Origin: an uncultured Opitutia bacterium
GTDB taxonomy: Bacteria > Verrucomicrobiota > Verrucomicrobiia > Opitutales > Opitutaceae
Reading direction: 5' to 3'
Assembly: GCA_903859715.1 (NCBI GenBank)
Contig: CAIONS010000023.1
Span: 1-64,000, forward strand
DNA length: 64,000 nt
The number at the start of each line of letters is the position of its first letter. Position 1 is the stretch's first letter. Made by a program: the position numbers and the translations under genes. This document shows, piece by piece, positions 19,474 to 29,194 of this stretch. The notes below the pieces were generated by a model that was not told the DNA's origin, ran no database searches, and saw only the letters and a list, made by a program, of their open reading frames with translations.

Positions 19474-20358
19474 ATGCTCTCGGATCGCTCCTACATGCGC
19501 GACAGTTATCCGCGCGAAAAGCCCTCGGTGCTCACCTGGCTCATCTCGGCCATCGTCGCCGGGTTTGTACTCCAGCTCGTGGTCGAGCGCTGGTTCAACC
19601 TGTCCGGTTCGGTCGAGTACTACTTCGGCCTGTCGGCCAGCGGGTTGCGGGCGGGTCATGTGTGGACCCTGCTGACTTACAGCTTCCTGCACGACGCCGG
19701 GAACCTGCTGCATATCGTCGGAAATTTGCTGGGAATTTATTTCATCGGCCGGGTCCTGCAGCCCATGCTGGGAGCCGCGCGGTTTCTCGGACTCTACGCC
19801 GCAGCTGTGATCGTCGGCGGTATCGCCTGGGCGGCGGTCAACTGGCACGCCGGCGGGATCGTGATCGGCGCCTCGGCCGGGGTCGCAGGCCTGTTCGTGG
19901 TGTTCGCCTGCTTCTATCCGAACCAGCCGGTGACCTTCCTGCTCTTCTTTGTGCTGCCGGTCACCCTTAAGCCCAAGTACATCGCCATCGCCGCGGCGCT
20001 GATCGATCTGGCCGGGTGTTTCTTTTATGAGATCATGGGGGCGGTTTCACCTTTCGGCTTCGCCCACTCCGCCCATCTGGGCGGCATGGCGGCCGGCTGG
20101 ATCTACTATCGGTACGTCCACGAAGCCAACTGGCGCCTGCCGTCCCGCCGCCCTGACATCGAATTGCCGCGCTGGATGAACAAGGGCGCCAAGCCGGCCG
20201 CACCCGCCGCCTACCAGGTCAATCTCGGGAACCGGGACGACCTGCGCGCCGAGGTCGACCGGATCCTCGACAAAATCAACAGCCAGGGATTCGGCGCCCT
20301 CACTCCGGAGGAGAAACGTCTCCTCGACAACGCCAAGGACCTGCTGAGCCGGCGCTGA
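19474..20358 (+). CDS. rhomboid-family intramembrane serine protease
   Basis: From the ATG at 19474, about 294 residues. The rhomboid core has LTYSFLHDAGNLLHIVGNLL, the serine motif GASAGVAGL and the histidine in HSAHLGGMAAGW, giving the Ser-His dyad, with about six membrane segments. A C-terminal cytoplasmic tail (about residues 235-294) ends in a helix-rich part, AEVDRILDKINSQGFGALTP. Rhomboids cut membrane proteins near or inside the bilayer. The ATG at 19495 is an alternative start. Confidence 0.9.
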   Translation: MLSDRSYMRDSYPREKPSVLTWLISAIVAGFVLQLVVERWFNLSGSVEYYFGLSASGLRAGHVWTLLTYSFLHDAGNLLHIVGNLLGIYFIGRVLQPMLGAARFLGLYAAAVIVGGIAWAAVNWHAGGIVIGASAGVAGLFVVFACFYPNQPVTFLLFFVLPVTLKPKYIAIAAALIDLAGCFFYEIMGAVSPFGFAHSAHLGGMAAGWIYYRYVHEANWRLPSRRPDIELPRWMNKGAKPAAPAAYQVNLGNRDDLRAEVDRILDKINSQGFGALTPEEKRLLDNAKDLLSRR

Positions 20359-20432
20359 TCGCCGGCCGCGCCTGGCTGGAATAGTCCGATCGCTGTGAAA
20401 CATTTCCCCGCTTTGCCTATCTTAATCCATCC

Positions 20433-22655
20433 ATGATTCGCACTTCCCTCTTCCGGCGATTCGCCTTGGGCACCGCCCTGATCGCCCTGTCCGCCACCGC
20501 GACGTTCGCCGTCCCCGATCAGAAATTCACGAGTTCGTCCACCCTCACGATCGAGGCGCGCACTCTCGTCCAGCTGCTGGAGCAGGCCCATTACAACCGC
20601 GACGCCGTCCATAGCGGCGACTATGCCGAGGTCATCCCAAACTTCATGGCCGACCTCGACGGCCAGCGGCTGTTTTTCCTCGCGAGCGATAAGACCGCCT
20701 TCGGCACCCGCTTCGGCCGGAATATCTACTGGAACATCAGCGGCCTCGGCAATATCGACGCGGCCTACGATATTTTTTCTGTCTACGAGACGCGCACAGA
20801 GTCCCGCATCAACTGGATTTTCGACGAACTGAAGAAGCCCATCGATCTCACCGCCAACGACAGTTATCGCTTCGACCGCACCAAGGCCGAGTGGCCGGCC
20901 ACGGCCGCGGCCGCCGATGAACTCTGGCACCAGCGGGTGAAGTTCGAGCTCATTGCCGAGCTGATGAACAAGAAATCCCTGGACGAGGCCAAGCAGACCG
21001 TCCGGAAGCGCTACGAGCGCATGCTGAAGAATCTCGGCGAGATCGAGGCCAACGAGATCGCCGAGCTTTTCCTTTCCAATGTCGCCCGGCTCTATGACCC
21101 GCATTCCACCTATTTCTCCGCGGAGACCTTCGAGGATTTCGGCATCCAGATGAAGCTGGAGCTCGTCGGCATCGGCGCCGTGCTGAGCGTCGAGGACGAC
21201 TACTGCACCGTGAAGGAAATTGTCCCGGGCGGCCCCGCCGACCTGAGCAAACAGCTGAAACCGGGCGACAAGATCCTCTCCGTCGCCCAGACCGGCAACG
21301 AATCCGTGGAAGTCATCGGCATGAAGCTCCGCCGCATCGTCGAGCGCATCCGGGGCGGCAAGGGCACGCAGGTCACCCTCACCGTGCAACCCGCGGATGC
21401 CACCGATCCCTCTGCGCGCAAGTTTGTCACCCTGACCCGCGATGTCGTGAAGCTCAATGATGCCCGCGCCCACGCCGCGGTGTTTCAAGTGCCCGGCACC
21501 GACGGCCACACCGTCCCGCTCGGCGTGATTACCCTGCCCTCTTTCTATGGCCCGGCGGACAGTCGCGAGAGTACGGACAAGCCCAGCACCACCAAGGATG
21601 TCGCGCAGCTCCTTGGCCAGCTCAAGGCCGCCGGCGTCCAAGGCGTCGTATTGGATCTCCGGCACAACGGCGGCGGTTATCTCTCCGAGGCGATCGATCT
21701 GACCGGCCTCTTCATCAGCCAGGGCCCGGTGGTGCAGGTCAAAAATTCCGTGGGTGAAATCCAAGTCGACAGCGACACCAACACCAGCGTGACCTACAAC
21801 GGTCCCCTCGCCGTGCTGGTCGACCGCTTCAGTGCCTCGGCGTCGGAAATCGTCACTGGCGCCCTGCAGAATTACGGCCGAGCCATCGTCATTGGCGACA
21901 GTTCCACCCACGGCAAAGGTTCGGTGCAGAAAGTCTTGGAAATGAAAGACCTCGTGCCGCAGCTCGCCCGTTCCCCGGTCAAGACCGGCGCCGTGAAGCT
22001 TACCATCCAGAAATACTATCTGCCCAACGGCTCGTCCACCCAGCTCAAGGGTGTCGTGCCCGACATCATCCTGCCGTCGATCGATGAGTTCCTGCCCATC
22101 GGCGAAGGCGCGCTCCCGCACGTGCTTGCCTGGGATGAGATCCCTTCCAGCACGTTCGCCGGCCACCCGCTCGACGCCAAGGTGCTGCAGCCCTTGCGCG
22201 AGGCCAGCGTGGCCCGCCAGGCCAAGCTCGATGAATTCCTCTACCTGCGGAAAAGCATCGACTGGTTCAAGATGCACCAGGATCAAAAGCTCGTCTCCCT
22301 GAATCTTGAGGCGCGCCGCCAGCAGAAAGTCACCGACGAGGCCTTCCGGAAATCCATGGAGACCGAAAAGGAGCAGCTCGCGAAAAACGATTTTACCTAC
22401 CGCGCGATCTGGCTGGGCGCTCCGCCTGCGCCGAAGATCAAGGCCCCGAAGAAAGTCGATCCTTCGGCACCCGCGGATGCCGAGGATGACGAATCGGAGC
22501 TGAGCACCGACAACAACGATGCCTACGCCAAGGTGGACGTGTTCCTCCGCGAAAGCCTGCGCGTGGTGAACGATGCGGTCGCCCTCGCGAAGGAAAAACA
22601 ATTTGCCGCCGACACCCACGCCCCGCTGACCGCGCTACTCGACCACAAGGGCTGA
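20433..22655 (+). CDS. prc: tail-specific (C-terminal processing) protease, S41 family
   Basis: A 740-aa periplasmic protease with a signal peptide (ALGTALIALSATATFAV). Domains in order: an N-terminal helical region (40-215), a PDZ domain (about 230-330), the S41 catalytic domain with the serine in DRFSASASEIVTGAL and the lysine in STHGKGSVQKVL, and a C-terminal helical extension. These enzymes degrade or trim periplasmic proteins at their C-termini, such as peptidoglycan hydrolases. The length fits the Prc/Tsp form rather than the short CtpA form. Confidence 0.93.
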   Translation: MIRTSLFRRFALGTALIALSATATFAVPDQKFTSSSTLTIEARTLVQLLEQAHYNRDAVHSGDYAEVIPNFMADLDGQRLFFLASDKTAFGTRFGRNIYWNISGLGNIDAAYDIFSVYETRTESRINWIFDELKKPIDLTANDSYRFDRTKAEWPATAAAADELWHQRVKFELIAELMNKKSLDEAKQTVRKRYERMLKNLGEIEANEIAELFLSNVARLYDPHSTYFSAETFEDFGIQMKLELVGIGAVLSVEDDYCTVKEIVPGGPADLSKQLKPGDKILSVAQTGNESVEVIGMKLRRIVERIRGGKGTQVTLTVQPADATDPSARKFVTLTRDVVKLNDARAHAAVFQVPGTDGHTVPLGVITLPSFYGPADSRESTDKPSTTKDVAQLLGQLKAAGVQGVVLDLRHNGGGYLSEAIDLTGLFISQGPVVQVKNSVGEIQVDSDTNTSVTYNGPLAVLVDRFSASASEIVTGALQNYGRAIVIGDSSTHGKGSVQKVLEMKDLVPQLARSPVKTGAVKLTIQKYYLPNGSSTQLKGVVPDIILPSIDEFLPIGEGALPHVLAWDEIPSSTFAGHPLDAKVLQPLREASVARQAKLDEFLYLRKSIDWFKMHQDQKLVSLNLEARRQQKVTDEAFRKSMETEKEQLAKNDFTYRAIWLGAPPAPKIKAPKKVDPSAPADAEDDESELSTDNNDAYAKVDVFLRESLRVVNDAVALAKEKQFAADTHAPLTALLDHKG

Positions 22656-22658
22656 ACG

Positions 22659-22688
22659 CGTAGCGCAGGCTTCCGGGCCTGCGCTACG
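22659..22688. terminator. GC-rich hairpin between convergent prc and prmC
   Basis: CGTAGCGCAGGC (22659-22670) and GCCTGCGCTACG (22677-22688) form a perfect 12-bp stem with a 6-base loop, overlapping the prmC stop codon. No T-run follows, so it is terminator-like in position but may equally be one of the dispersed repeats. Confidence 0.55.
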
Positions 22689-23544
22689 ATTCCATCCAGA
22701 CCAGCATAAACCGGTCGCCGCCGGTCAGGTCCGGCAGTGATTCGGTCCGTTTGAAGCCGCCGTTTGCCGCCAGCCGCGCCAGTTCCGCGTGCTGCGCAAT
22801 GCCGGTCTCAAGCGCCAGCATCCCACCCGTCGCCAGGAACCGCGGTGCATCAGCGAGAATCTGCCGCAAATCCGCCAGGCCGCCGTCGGCCGCCGTCAGC
22901 GCTTTCACCGGCTCGTAGCCCTGGACTTCCGGCGTGGTCTGCGCCGTTTCCTCCGCCGAGAGGTAAGGCGGATTCGCCACGATCAAATCAAACCTGCTTT
23001 CCGGGGGCAGTTCGGAAAACCAGCTCGAGCGTCTCAGTGCGACCCGCTCGGCCAGGCCGCACGCGGTGGCATTTTCCTGCGCGAGCGCGAGCGCCTCTTC
23101 ACTGAGGTCCACCGCCGTGACCAGCGCCTGCGGATAGTGTTTCGCCAGCCCGAGCGCGATGGCGCCGCTGCCCGTGCCGAGGTCGAGGATGCTGGCCGGC
23201 GGCTGGACCTGTCGCTCCACCACCACTTCCAATAGTCGCTCCGTTTCCGGTCGTGGAATCAGCGCGCGGCGGTCGACCTTCAGCTTGAGGCCAAAAAACT
23301 CGGTCTCCCCCAGGATGTACTGCAGCGGCTCGCGCTGACCGCGACGGCGGACCAGCCCGCGGATGGACTCGAGCTCAGCCGCCGTGAGCGGACGCTCGAA
23401 CAGCATGTAGAGCTGCATGCGCTTGAGCGACAGGGCATGGCCTACCAGCAGCTCCGCATTGAGCCGCGGGGATTCGATGCCTTTCGCCGCGAAAAAATCG
23501 GTGGTCTTCTTGATGACCTCGAGAACCGTGAGCATATCAGTCAT
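22684..23544 (-). CDS. prmC: peptide chain release factor N5-glutamine methyltransferase
   Basis: PrmC methylates the glutamine of the GGQ motif in release factors. The 286-aa protein has an N-terminal helical domain, the SAM-binding motif ILDLGTGSGAIALGLA and the catalytic NPPY (FDLIVANPPYLSAEE). The start at 23544 overlaps the prfA stop by eight bases; 23535 is a second ATG. It is directly downstream of its substrate gene prfA, the classical order. Confidence 0.95.
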   Translation of the reverse strand: MTDMLTVLEVIKKTTDFFAAKGIESPRLNAELLVGHALSLKRMQLYMLFERPLTAAELESIRGLVRRRGQREPLQYILGETEFFGLKLKVDRRALIPRPETERLLEVVVERQVQPPASILDLGTGSGAIALGLAKHYPQALVTAVDLSEEALALAQENATACGLAERVALRRSSWFSELPPESRFDLIVANPPYLSAEETAQTTPEVQGYEPVKALTAADGGLADLRQILADAPRFLATGGMLALETGIAQHAELARLAANGGFKRTESLPDLTGGDRFMLVWMES

Positions 23545-24655
23545 AGTCCCCGCTGGCGCGCGGTGGCGCGTAAACCTGACCCGTGAGCGCCGCCAGCTTC
23601 TGCTCATACTCGGCCTTCTGCAGCGCAGTGATGATGGGCCCGATGCCACCTTCCATCACCTGCGGCAGGCTGTAGAGCGTGAGGCCGATGCGATGGTCGG
23701 TCAGCCGGTTCTGGGGAAAACTGTAGGTGCGGATGCGCTCGCTGCGATCACCCGAGCCAATCTGGCTGCGGCGCTCCGCGGCATACTTCGCATGCTCCTC
23801 ATCCTCGCGCCGCTGGAGCAGGCGCGAGCGCAGCACCGTCATGGCCTTGGTCTTGTTCTTCAGCTGGGAACGTTCATCGGCGCAGGTCACGAGCAGACCC
23901 GTCGGCCGGTGCAGGATCTGCACGGCGGAATCCGTGGTGTTGACCCCCTGCCCGCCCGGACCGCTCGCGCGGGTCACCGTGATCTCGAGGTCCTGCGGAT
24001 CGATCTGGACGTCGACCTCCTCGGCTTCCGGCAGCACCGCCACCGTGACTGTCGAGGTATGGATGCGGCCATTCGCCTCGGTCACGGGCACGCGCTGCAC
24101 GCGATGGACGCCGCTCTCAAACTTCAGCTGCCGGTAAACCTCCGAGCCCGTGATGAGAAAGATGACTTCCTTGAAGCCACCGCGCTCGCTCTCGCTGCTG
24201 CTCATCGGCTGGACCTTCCAGCCGCGTGCATCCGCATATTTCGAGTACATCCGGAACAGTTCCGCGGCGAACAGGCTCGCCTCGTCGCCACCGGTACCGG
24301 CGCGGATTTCCATGACGGTATTGCGGGAGTCCGTGGGCTCGGGCGGGATCATCGCCAGCAGCACCGACTGCCGCAATTGCTCCCGGCGCCGCTGCAGCTC
24401 GGGCAGCTCGGCCGCAGCGAGCTCCTTGAGGTCAGGGTCACCCGTCGGCTCCTTCAGCAGCGCGGTGGCTTCGCCGACCTCACGATCAAGCCGGGCATGC
24501 TCGCGGTGCTCCGTGATGAGCTGCTGGAGCTTCTGTTGTTCACGCGAAACCTCCGCGGCGCGCCGCGGGTTCGCGTAGAACGAAGGCTCCGCCATCTGCG
24601 CATCGAGTTCATCGCGGCGGCGCTCAAACGGAAAAATATCGGGAAGTTGCTCCAT
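23537..24655 (-). CDS. prfA: peptide chain release factor 1
   Basis: RF1 (372 aa) ends translation at UAA and UAG. Visible are the central EIRAGTGGDEASLFAAELFR block and the catalytic GGQ in SGPGGQGVNTTDSAV; the basic stretch AERRSQIGSGDRSERIRTYS and the following DHRIGLTLY are also typical. Overlaps prmC, which methylates it. Confidence 0.95.
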   Translation of the reverse strand: MEQLPDIFPFERRRDELDAQMAEPSFYANPRRAAEVSREQQKLQQLITEHREHARLDREVGEATALLKEPTGDPDLKELAAAELPELQRRREQLRQSVLLAMIPPEPTDSRNTVMEIRAGTGGDEASLFAAELFRMYSKYADARGWKVQPMSSSESERGGFKEVIFLITGSEVYRQLKFESGVHRVQRVPVTEANGRIHTSTVTVAVLPEAEEVDVQIDPQDLEITVTRASGPGGQGVNTTDSAVQILHRPTGLLVTCADERSQLKNKTKAMTVLRSRLLQRREDEEHAKYAAERRSQIGSGDRSERIRTYSFPQNRLTDHRIGLTLYSLPQVMEGGIGPIITALQKAEYEQKLAALTGQVYAPPRASGDYD

Positions 24656-24775
24656 GAAACGAAATCGGGTCAGCCGGCAGTCAGAGGGTGATTTGCGAAT
24701 TGCGTGGGCCGCGGGGAGCGGCTTCGCTGAGCGAACCTTACGCTCGGCGGATCTGCCTAGCGGGGTTGTTCAGCA

Positions 24776-25801
24776 ATGGCCACGACGCTCTTCACTCAAA
24801 ACATCATCGCGTGCATCTGGGATTTCGACAAGACTCTTATCCCGGGTTACATGCAGGCGCCCCTGTTCCGCCGCTACGGGATCAACGAGGCCGGCTTCTG
24901 GAACGAGACCAACAAGCTCGCCGAGCATTACAAGAAGCGCGGCTACCACCTTTCGCCCGAGATCAGCTATCTCAACCACCTCCTGACCTATACCCTCGCC
25001 GGGCCGCTGAAGGGGTTGAACAATAAAATCCTTCACGACTGCGGCGCTGAGATCCAATTCTACAAGGGCCTCCCGGATTTTTTTGACCGCGCCCAGTCAT
25101 TCGTCCGCGAAAAGCCGGAGTACCAGAAGCACGAGATCTCGCTCGAGCACTACATCGTCAGCACCGGCATCGCGTCGATGGTCCGCGGCAGCGCCATCGC
25201 CAAGCACGTCGACGGCGTCTGGGCCTGCGAGTTCATCGAGAATCCACTGCAGCCGGGTTTCCTGAAGCAGAAGGAACTGGCGCTGAGCGCCGATGCCGAG
25301 ATCGCCCAGATCGGCCTGGTGATCGACAACACCACCAAGACCCGCGCCATTTTCGAAATCAACAAGGGCACAAACAAAAACTCCGCCATTGACGTGAATG
25401 CGAAAATGGCCGCCGAAGACCGCCGGATCCCGTTTCAAAACATGATCTACATCGCCGACGGCCCGAGCGATGTGCCGAGCTTTTCCGTGGTCAAAGGTGG
25501 CGGCGGCCGCGCCTTCGCGGTCTACAACCCTGATGATGCCGCCGAATTCGCCCAGAATGACCGGCTGCGCCAGTCCGGCCGCATCGATCATTATGGTCCC
25601 GCCGACTATACCGATGGCAGCAGTACGACGCAGTGGCTGCGGATGCATATCCACCAGATGTGCGACCGCATCGTGGCAGACCGTGAGACCGCGGTCACCC
25701 AGAAGGCCGCGAAGCCCCCGCGCCATCTCACCGAGACGCCTGAGGAGGCCGCCGCCAAAAGCGCCGCCAAGGCCCCGAAGCAGGCCTCGTTTCTCGAGTA
25801 G
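24776..25801 (+). CDS. HAD-family phosphatase
   Basis: A 341-aa HAD hydrolase. Motif I is IWDFDKTLIPGY (DxDKT near residue 17) and the acidic motif IV is YIADGPSDVPSF near residue 225. A long helical cap lies between them. The C-terminal 45 residues are Ala/Lys/Pro-rich and probably disordered. The substrate is unknown; the DFDKT start and small-molecule phosphatase layout recall phosphoserine phosphatase-like enzymes. It is divergent from prfA. Confidence 0.85.
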   Translation: MATTLFTQNIIACIWDFDKTLIPGYMQAPLFRRYGINEAGFWNETNKLAEHYKKRGYHLSPEISYLNHLLTYTLAGPLKGLNNKILHDCGAEIQFYKGLPDFFDRAQSFVREKPEYQKHEISLEHYIVSTGIASMVRGSAIAKHVDGVWACEFIENPLQPGFLKQKELALSADAEIAQIGLVIDNTTKTRAIFEINKGTNKNSAIDVNAKMAAEDRRIPFQNMIYIADGPSDVPSFSVVKGGGGRAFAVYNPDDAAEFAQNDRLRQSGRIDHYGPADYTDGSSTTQWLRMHIHQMCDRIVADRETAVTQKAAKPPRHLTETPEEAAAKSAAKAPKQASFLE

Positions 25802-25845
25802 GAGCGGGAGATGGAGACGCGGCGCCCTCGCCGCGTTGTGTTCGC

Positions 25846-26325
25846 CTACGGGCTGGTCGCCACCCGGGCCAGTTTCATCTGCTGGGCAATGTTGTTCACC
25901 CGCTCGGCATAATCCCGAGTCGAGGCCGCCGCCGGCCCGCGGACGGCAGCCCGCAGGCCACCATTCCAAGCGACCGCAATGGTATAGGGCGTCACCTCGA
26001 TGCCATTGCGCAGCAGAGCTTTTTTCAGCCATTCGTAGTGGCGGATCGCCACCTCATCCGAAGCCCGGCGATCCGTGGCCCGCGCAAAGGCCACCGTCGT
26101 GTGCATGCGCCAGGTCGCCTCGCGAAATTGATAGGCGCCCAATTCACCATACCGGCCCGGGCGTTCCGTGTTGTAAGGATTCTCGATCCAATGAATCGCT
26201 TCGAGGGTCTCCCAGCGCTCAGTGGCGCGGAGCGTGGACGGAATCAAGCTGGCCACCGCAAGCATTGCCCCGGCAAGGAGCAGCCCGAGCCATTTTGGTA
26301 GAAACTGTCTGGTCGTGATTTTCAC
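25846..26325 (-). CDS. exported lysozyme-like domain protein
   Basis: A protein of about 159 residues with a signal peptide (KWLGLLLAGAMLAVASLI) and then a compact domain with TLEAIHWIENPYNTERPG, GELGAYQFREATWRMHT and TPYTIAVAWNGG. That arrangement resembles the lytic transglycosylase/lysozyme fold, with the glutamate of IEN in the catalytic place, but this is a pattern judgement. I prefer the GTG at 26325, which gives a classical signal peptide; an ATG at 26352 adds nine residues. Confidence 0.65.
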   Translation of the reverse strand: MKITTRQFLPKWLGLLLAGAMLAVASLIPSTLRATERWETLEAIHWIENPYNTERPGRYGELGAYQFREATWRMHTTVAFARATDRRASDEVAIRHYEWLKKALLRNGIEVTPYTIAVAWNGGLRAAVRGPAAASTRDYAERVNNIAQQMKLARVATSP

Positions 26326-26419
26326 GGCCCACGTGACCCCAGCCCATCCCATACGGGTTCATTCCGTCCGAAACTATTCGCGTGATTTCGACGGAACCCG
26401 TCCGGCCATGCAAAACGCA

Positions 26420-29140
26420 CTACTGGTCAAAATTCTCTATCAACCTGGCTACCAAGGCCGTCCACCCGGTCTGGTGGTTGGCTCCCAATCCCTGCCCCGT
26501 ATCCCCGTGGAAATACTCGTGGAACCAGAGCAGCTCGCGCCAGTGCGGATCGTTCACAAACCGCGACTCCATTCCCAAGGCCGGGCGGCGCCCGCCGCTA
26601 TTCGGCAAAAAGAGCGTGACCAGGCGCCGGGAAAGTTCCTGCGCGATCTCAGCCAGGTTGAGGCGGTTACCGCTGCCCGTCGGGAATTCCATCTTCAGGT
26701 CTTCACCATAAAACAGATGATAACGCTCCAGCGCCTCGATCAACAGGTAGTTCACCGGAAACCACACCGGGCCGCGCCAGTTGGAATTGCCCCCGAACAA
26801 CCCGCTGTCGGACTCACCCGGAGTATAGGCAACCCGCCAGGTACCCGCCGGCGCGCTCAGCACAAACGGATGGTCGCGGTAGGCCTGCGACAGCGAACGC
26901 ACCCCGTGCGCAGAAAGAAACTCGGCCTCGTCGAGCACGTAGCGCAATACCCGCTCCAGCCGCTCGCGCGAGGGAATGGCCAGCAGGTAGCGGCCGCAGC
27001 CGCCTTGTTGTTCCAGGTAGGAAATCTGTCCTGCCAGATCCGGCCGGTTTTTCAGGAACCACTTGGTGCGCTTCGCGAATCCCGGCAGACGCTGCATGCG
27101 CTCCTCGTCGATCAGCTCGACCGCAAACAGCGGGATCACGCCCACCATGGACCGCAACCGCAGCGGCGCCGTCCGCCCGTCGAGCAGCAGCTGGTCGTAA
27201 TAAAAACCGTCCTCCTCGTTCCACAGGCCCGTGCCGCCGAGCGTGTTCATCGCGTCAGCGATGGCCACGAAGTGCTCGAAGAATTTTGACGCGATGTCCT
27301 CGTAGGCGGAATCGCCCTCCGCAAGTTCCAGCGCCATCGAGAGCATCGTGCCGCAGTAAAACGCCATCCACGCCGTGCCGTCCGCCTGCTCGAGCGTGCC
27401 GCCGGTCGGCAACGGCTTCGAGCGGTCGAACACGCCGATGTTGTCCAGCCCGAGAAACCCGCCGCTGAACAAATGATTTCCGCCGGGATCCTTCCGGTTC
27501 ACCCACCAGGTGAAATTCACGAGCAGTTTTTGAAACACCCGCGTCAGGAAAACCCGGTCCCGCGCGCCGGCCTCGCCGGTCATCTTGTAAACCCGCCAGC
27601 AGGCCCACGCGTGCACCGGCGGGTTCACGTCCGAGAAATTCCATTCGTACGCCGGCAGCTGGCCATTCGGGTGCATGTACCACTCCCGCAGAAAAAGATT
27701 GAGCTGCTCCTTCGCGAACTGCGGGTCGAGCCGCGCAAACGGAATCATGTGGAAGGCCGAGTCCCACGCAGCGAACCACGGATACTCCCATTTGTCCGGC
27801 ATCGAGAGGACATCGCGCGCATACAGGTGCGGCCAGTCCTGATTGCGCCCCTGCAGGCGGCTCGCGGGTGGTGCCGGCTGCGCTGGATCGCCCTCGAGCC
27901 ACTCCTTCACGATGTAATGGTAAAACTGCTTGGACCACAGCAGCCCCGCATAGGCCTGCCGCGCCACTTGGTTCACATCATCCCGGCCGGCCTTCGCGGG
28001 CTGGGCGGCGGCAAAGGGCGTCTTTATCTCCGGCCGGTTTTTCCCGGCCAGCAGGTCGGCATAGAATTCATCCGCCTCGTGCCGCCGGGCCGCGACCACG
28101 TCGGCAAACCCTTTCCCGAAATTTTTCGCCGGCTTCTCCGCTTCGGCATACAGCCGAAGGCGCAGCACCCGCTCCTCCCCCGCCGCCAGCGTGAGCACGT
28201 GGTGCGCCGCGCATTTCGTGCCCGTGCGCGCCGGATTCACAGCGTCGCTCCGTCCCCCCACCACATACTCGTGAAGGGCATCCTTCACAAACGGCGAGTC
28301 ATTCGGTGAGTCGAACAGCTTGGCGACATTGGTATCGTTCTCCGTGAAGAGCAGCGGCGCGGCCCCGTCGGAGCCCAGTTCAACTTCGAGAAAATACCGC
28401 CCCAGCGTATCGTGGTCGCACTGCACCCGGCTGTCGCTGACCGCCCGCAGAGACGGTTTGCCTCCGGCGCCTTCCTGCCGGCTGCCCCATGACCAGGTAT
28501 TCCGAAACCAGAGGGTCGGCAGCACATGCAACCGGGCCGGTTCCGGGCCACGGTTCGCCACCGTGATCTGGATCAACAGGTCATTCGGACCGGCCTTGGC
28601 GTAGTCCGCGAACACGTCGAAATATTTCCCCCCGTCAAAAATGCCCGTGTCGAGCAGTTCAAACTCCGGCTCGGTCCGCCCGCGACGCGCGTTTTCCGTC
28701 CGCAGCCGGCCATAGGGAAACTCCGCCTGCGGATATTTGTAGAGGCCGCGCTGCCAGGCATGCGTCGGCGTGCCATCGAGATAGAAATAGCACTCCTTCA
28801 CGTCCTCGCCGTGGTTGCCCTCTGGGCCACTGAGGCCGAACAGCCGTTCCTTCAGGATCGGGTCGTGCTCGTTCCACAGCGCGAGCGCAAAGCACAGCCG
28901 GCCCTCGCGATCCGAAAACCCGAGCAGCCCATCCTCGCCCCAGCGGTAGGCGCGGCTGACCGCATGCTCATGCGTGAAATACCCCCAGCATTCCCCGTCC
29001 GGCGAGTAATCCTCCCGCACCGTGCCCCATTGCCGCTCGGCCAGGTACGGTCCCCAGCGTTTCCAATTTTTCGCGCGGGTCGCATCCTCGGCGAGACGGC
29101 GCTGTTCGGCATTCAGGTTATCGTGGCGGGGCGTACCCAT
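26420..29140 (-). CDS. GH63-family glucosidase
   Basis: A 906-aa protein of glycoside hydrolase family 63 or a close relative. The N-terminal block KNWKRWGPYLAERQWGTVRE, followed by SRAYRWGEDGLLGF and LFGLSGPEGNHGEDVKE, is highly typical of the bacterial glucosidase group. The C-terminal half is an alpha/alpha barrel with KWEYPWFAAWDSAFHMIPFA, GGFLGLDNIGVFDRS and NSNWRGPVWFPVNYLLIEAL. Bacterial members remove glucose or mannose from oligosaccharides or mannosylglycerate. No signal peptide, so it probably acts in the cytoplasm. Confidence 0.9.
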   Translation of the reverse strand: MGTPRHDNLNAEQRRLAEDATRAKNWKRWGPYLAERQWGTVREDYSPDGECWGYFTHEHAVSRAYRWGEDGLLGFSDREGRLCFALALWNEHDPILKERLFGLSGPEGNHGEDVKECYFYLDGTPTHAWQRGLYKYPQAEFPYGRLRTENARRGRTEPEFELLDTGIFDGGKYFDVFADYAKAGPNDLLIQITVANRGPEPARLHVLPTLWFRNTWSWGSRQEGAGGKPSLRAVSDSRVQCDHDTLGRYFLEVELGSDGAAPLLFTENDTNVAKLFDSPNDSPFVKDALHEYVVGGRSDAVNPARTGTKCAAHHVLTLAAGEERVLRLRLYAEAEKPAKNFGKGFADVVAARRHEADEFYADLLAGKNRPEIKTPFAAAQPAKAGRDDVNQVARQAYAGLLWSKQFYHYIVKEWLEGDPAQPAPPASRLQGRNQDWPHLYARDVLSMPDKWEYPWFAAWDSAFHMIPFARLDPQFAKEQLNLFLREWYMHPNGQLPAYEWNFSDVNPPVHAWACWRVYKMTGEAGARDRVFLTRVFQKLLVNFTWWVNRKDPGGNHLFSGGFLGLDNIGVFDRSKPLPTGGTLEQADGTAWMAFYCGTMLSMALELAEGDSAYEDIASKFFEHFVAIADAMNTLGGTGLWNEEDGFYYDQLLLDGRTAPLRLRSMVGVIPLFAVELIDEERMQRLPGFAKRTKWFLKNRPDLAGQISYLEQQGGCGRYLLAIPSRERLERVLRYVLDEAEFLSAHGVRSLSQAYRDHPFVLSAPAGTWRVAYTPGESDSGLFGGNSNWRGPVWFPVNYLLIEALERYHLFYGEDLKMEFPTGSGNRLNLAEIAQELSRRLVTLFLPNSGGRRPALGMESRFVNDPHWRELLWFHEYFHGDTGQGLGANHQTGWTALVARLIENFDQ

Positions 29141-29194
29141 GGGGTGAAAGACGGACCAGCGAATCGACCGCCCGTTCCGGGCGCGAGCTTTTGC

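Noticed and set aside
20211-22619. 802-residue open frame antisense to the tail-specific protease gene
   Set aside because: The protease on the plus strand has a signal peptide, PDZ and S41 motifs; the antisense frame shows no domain.
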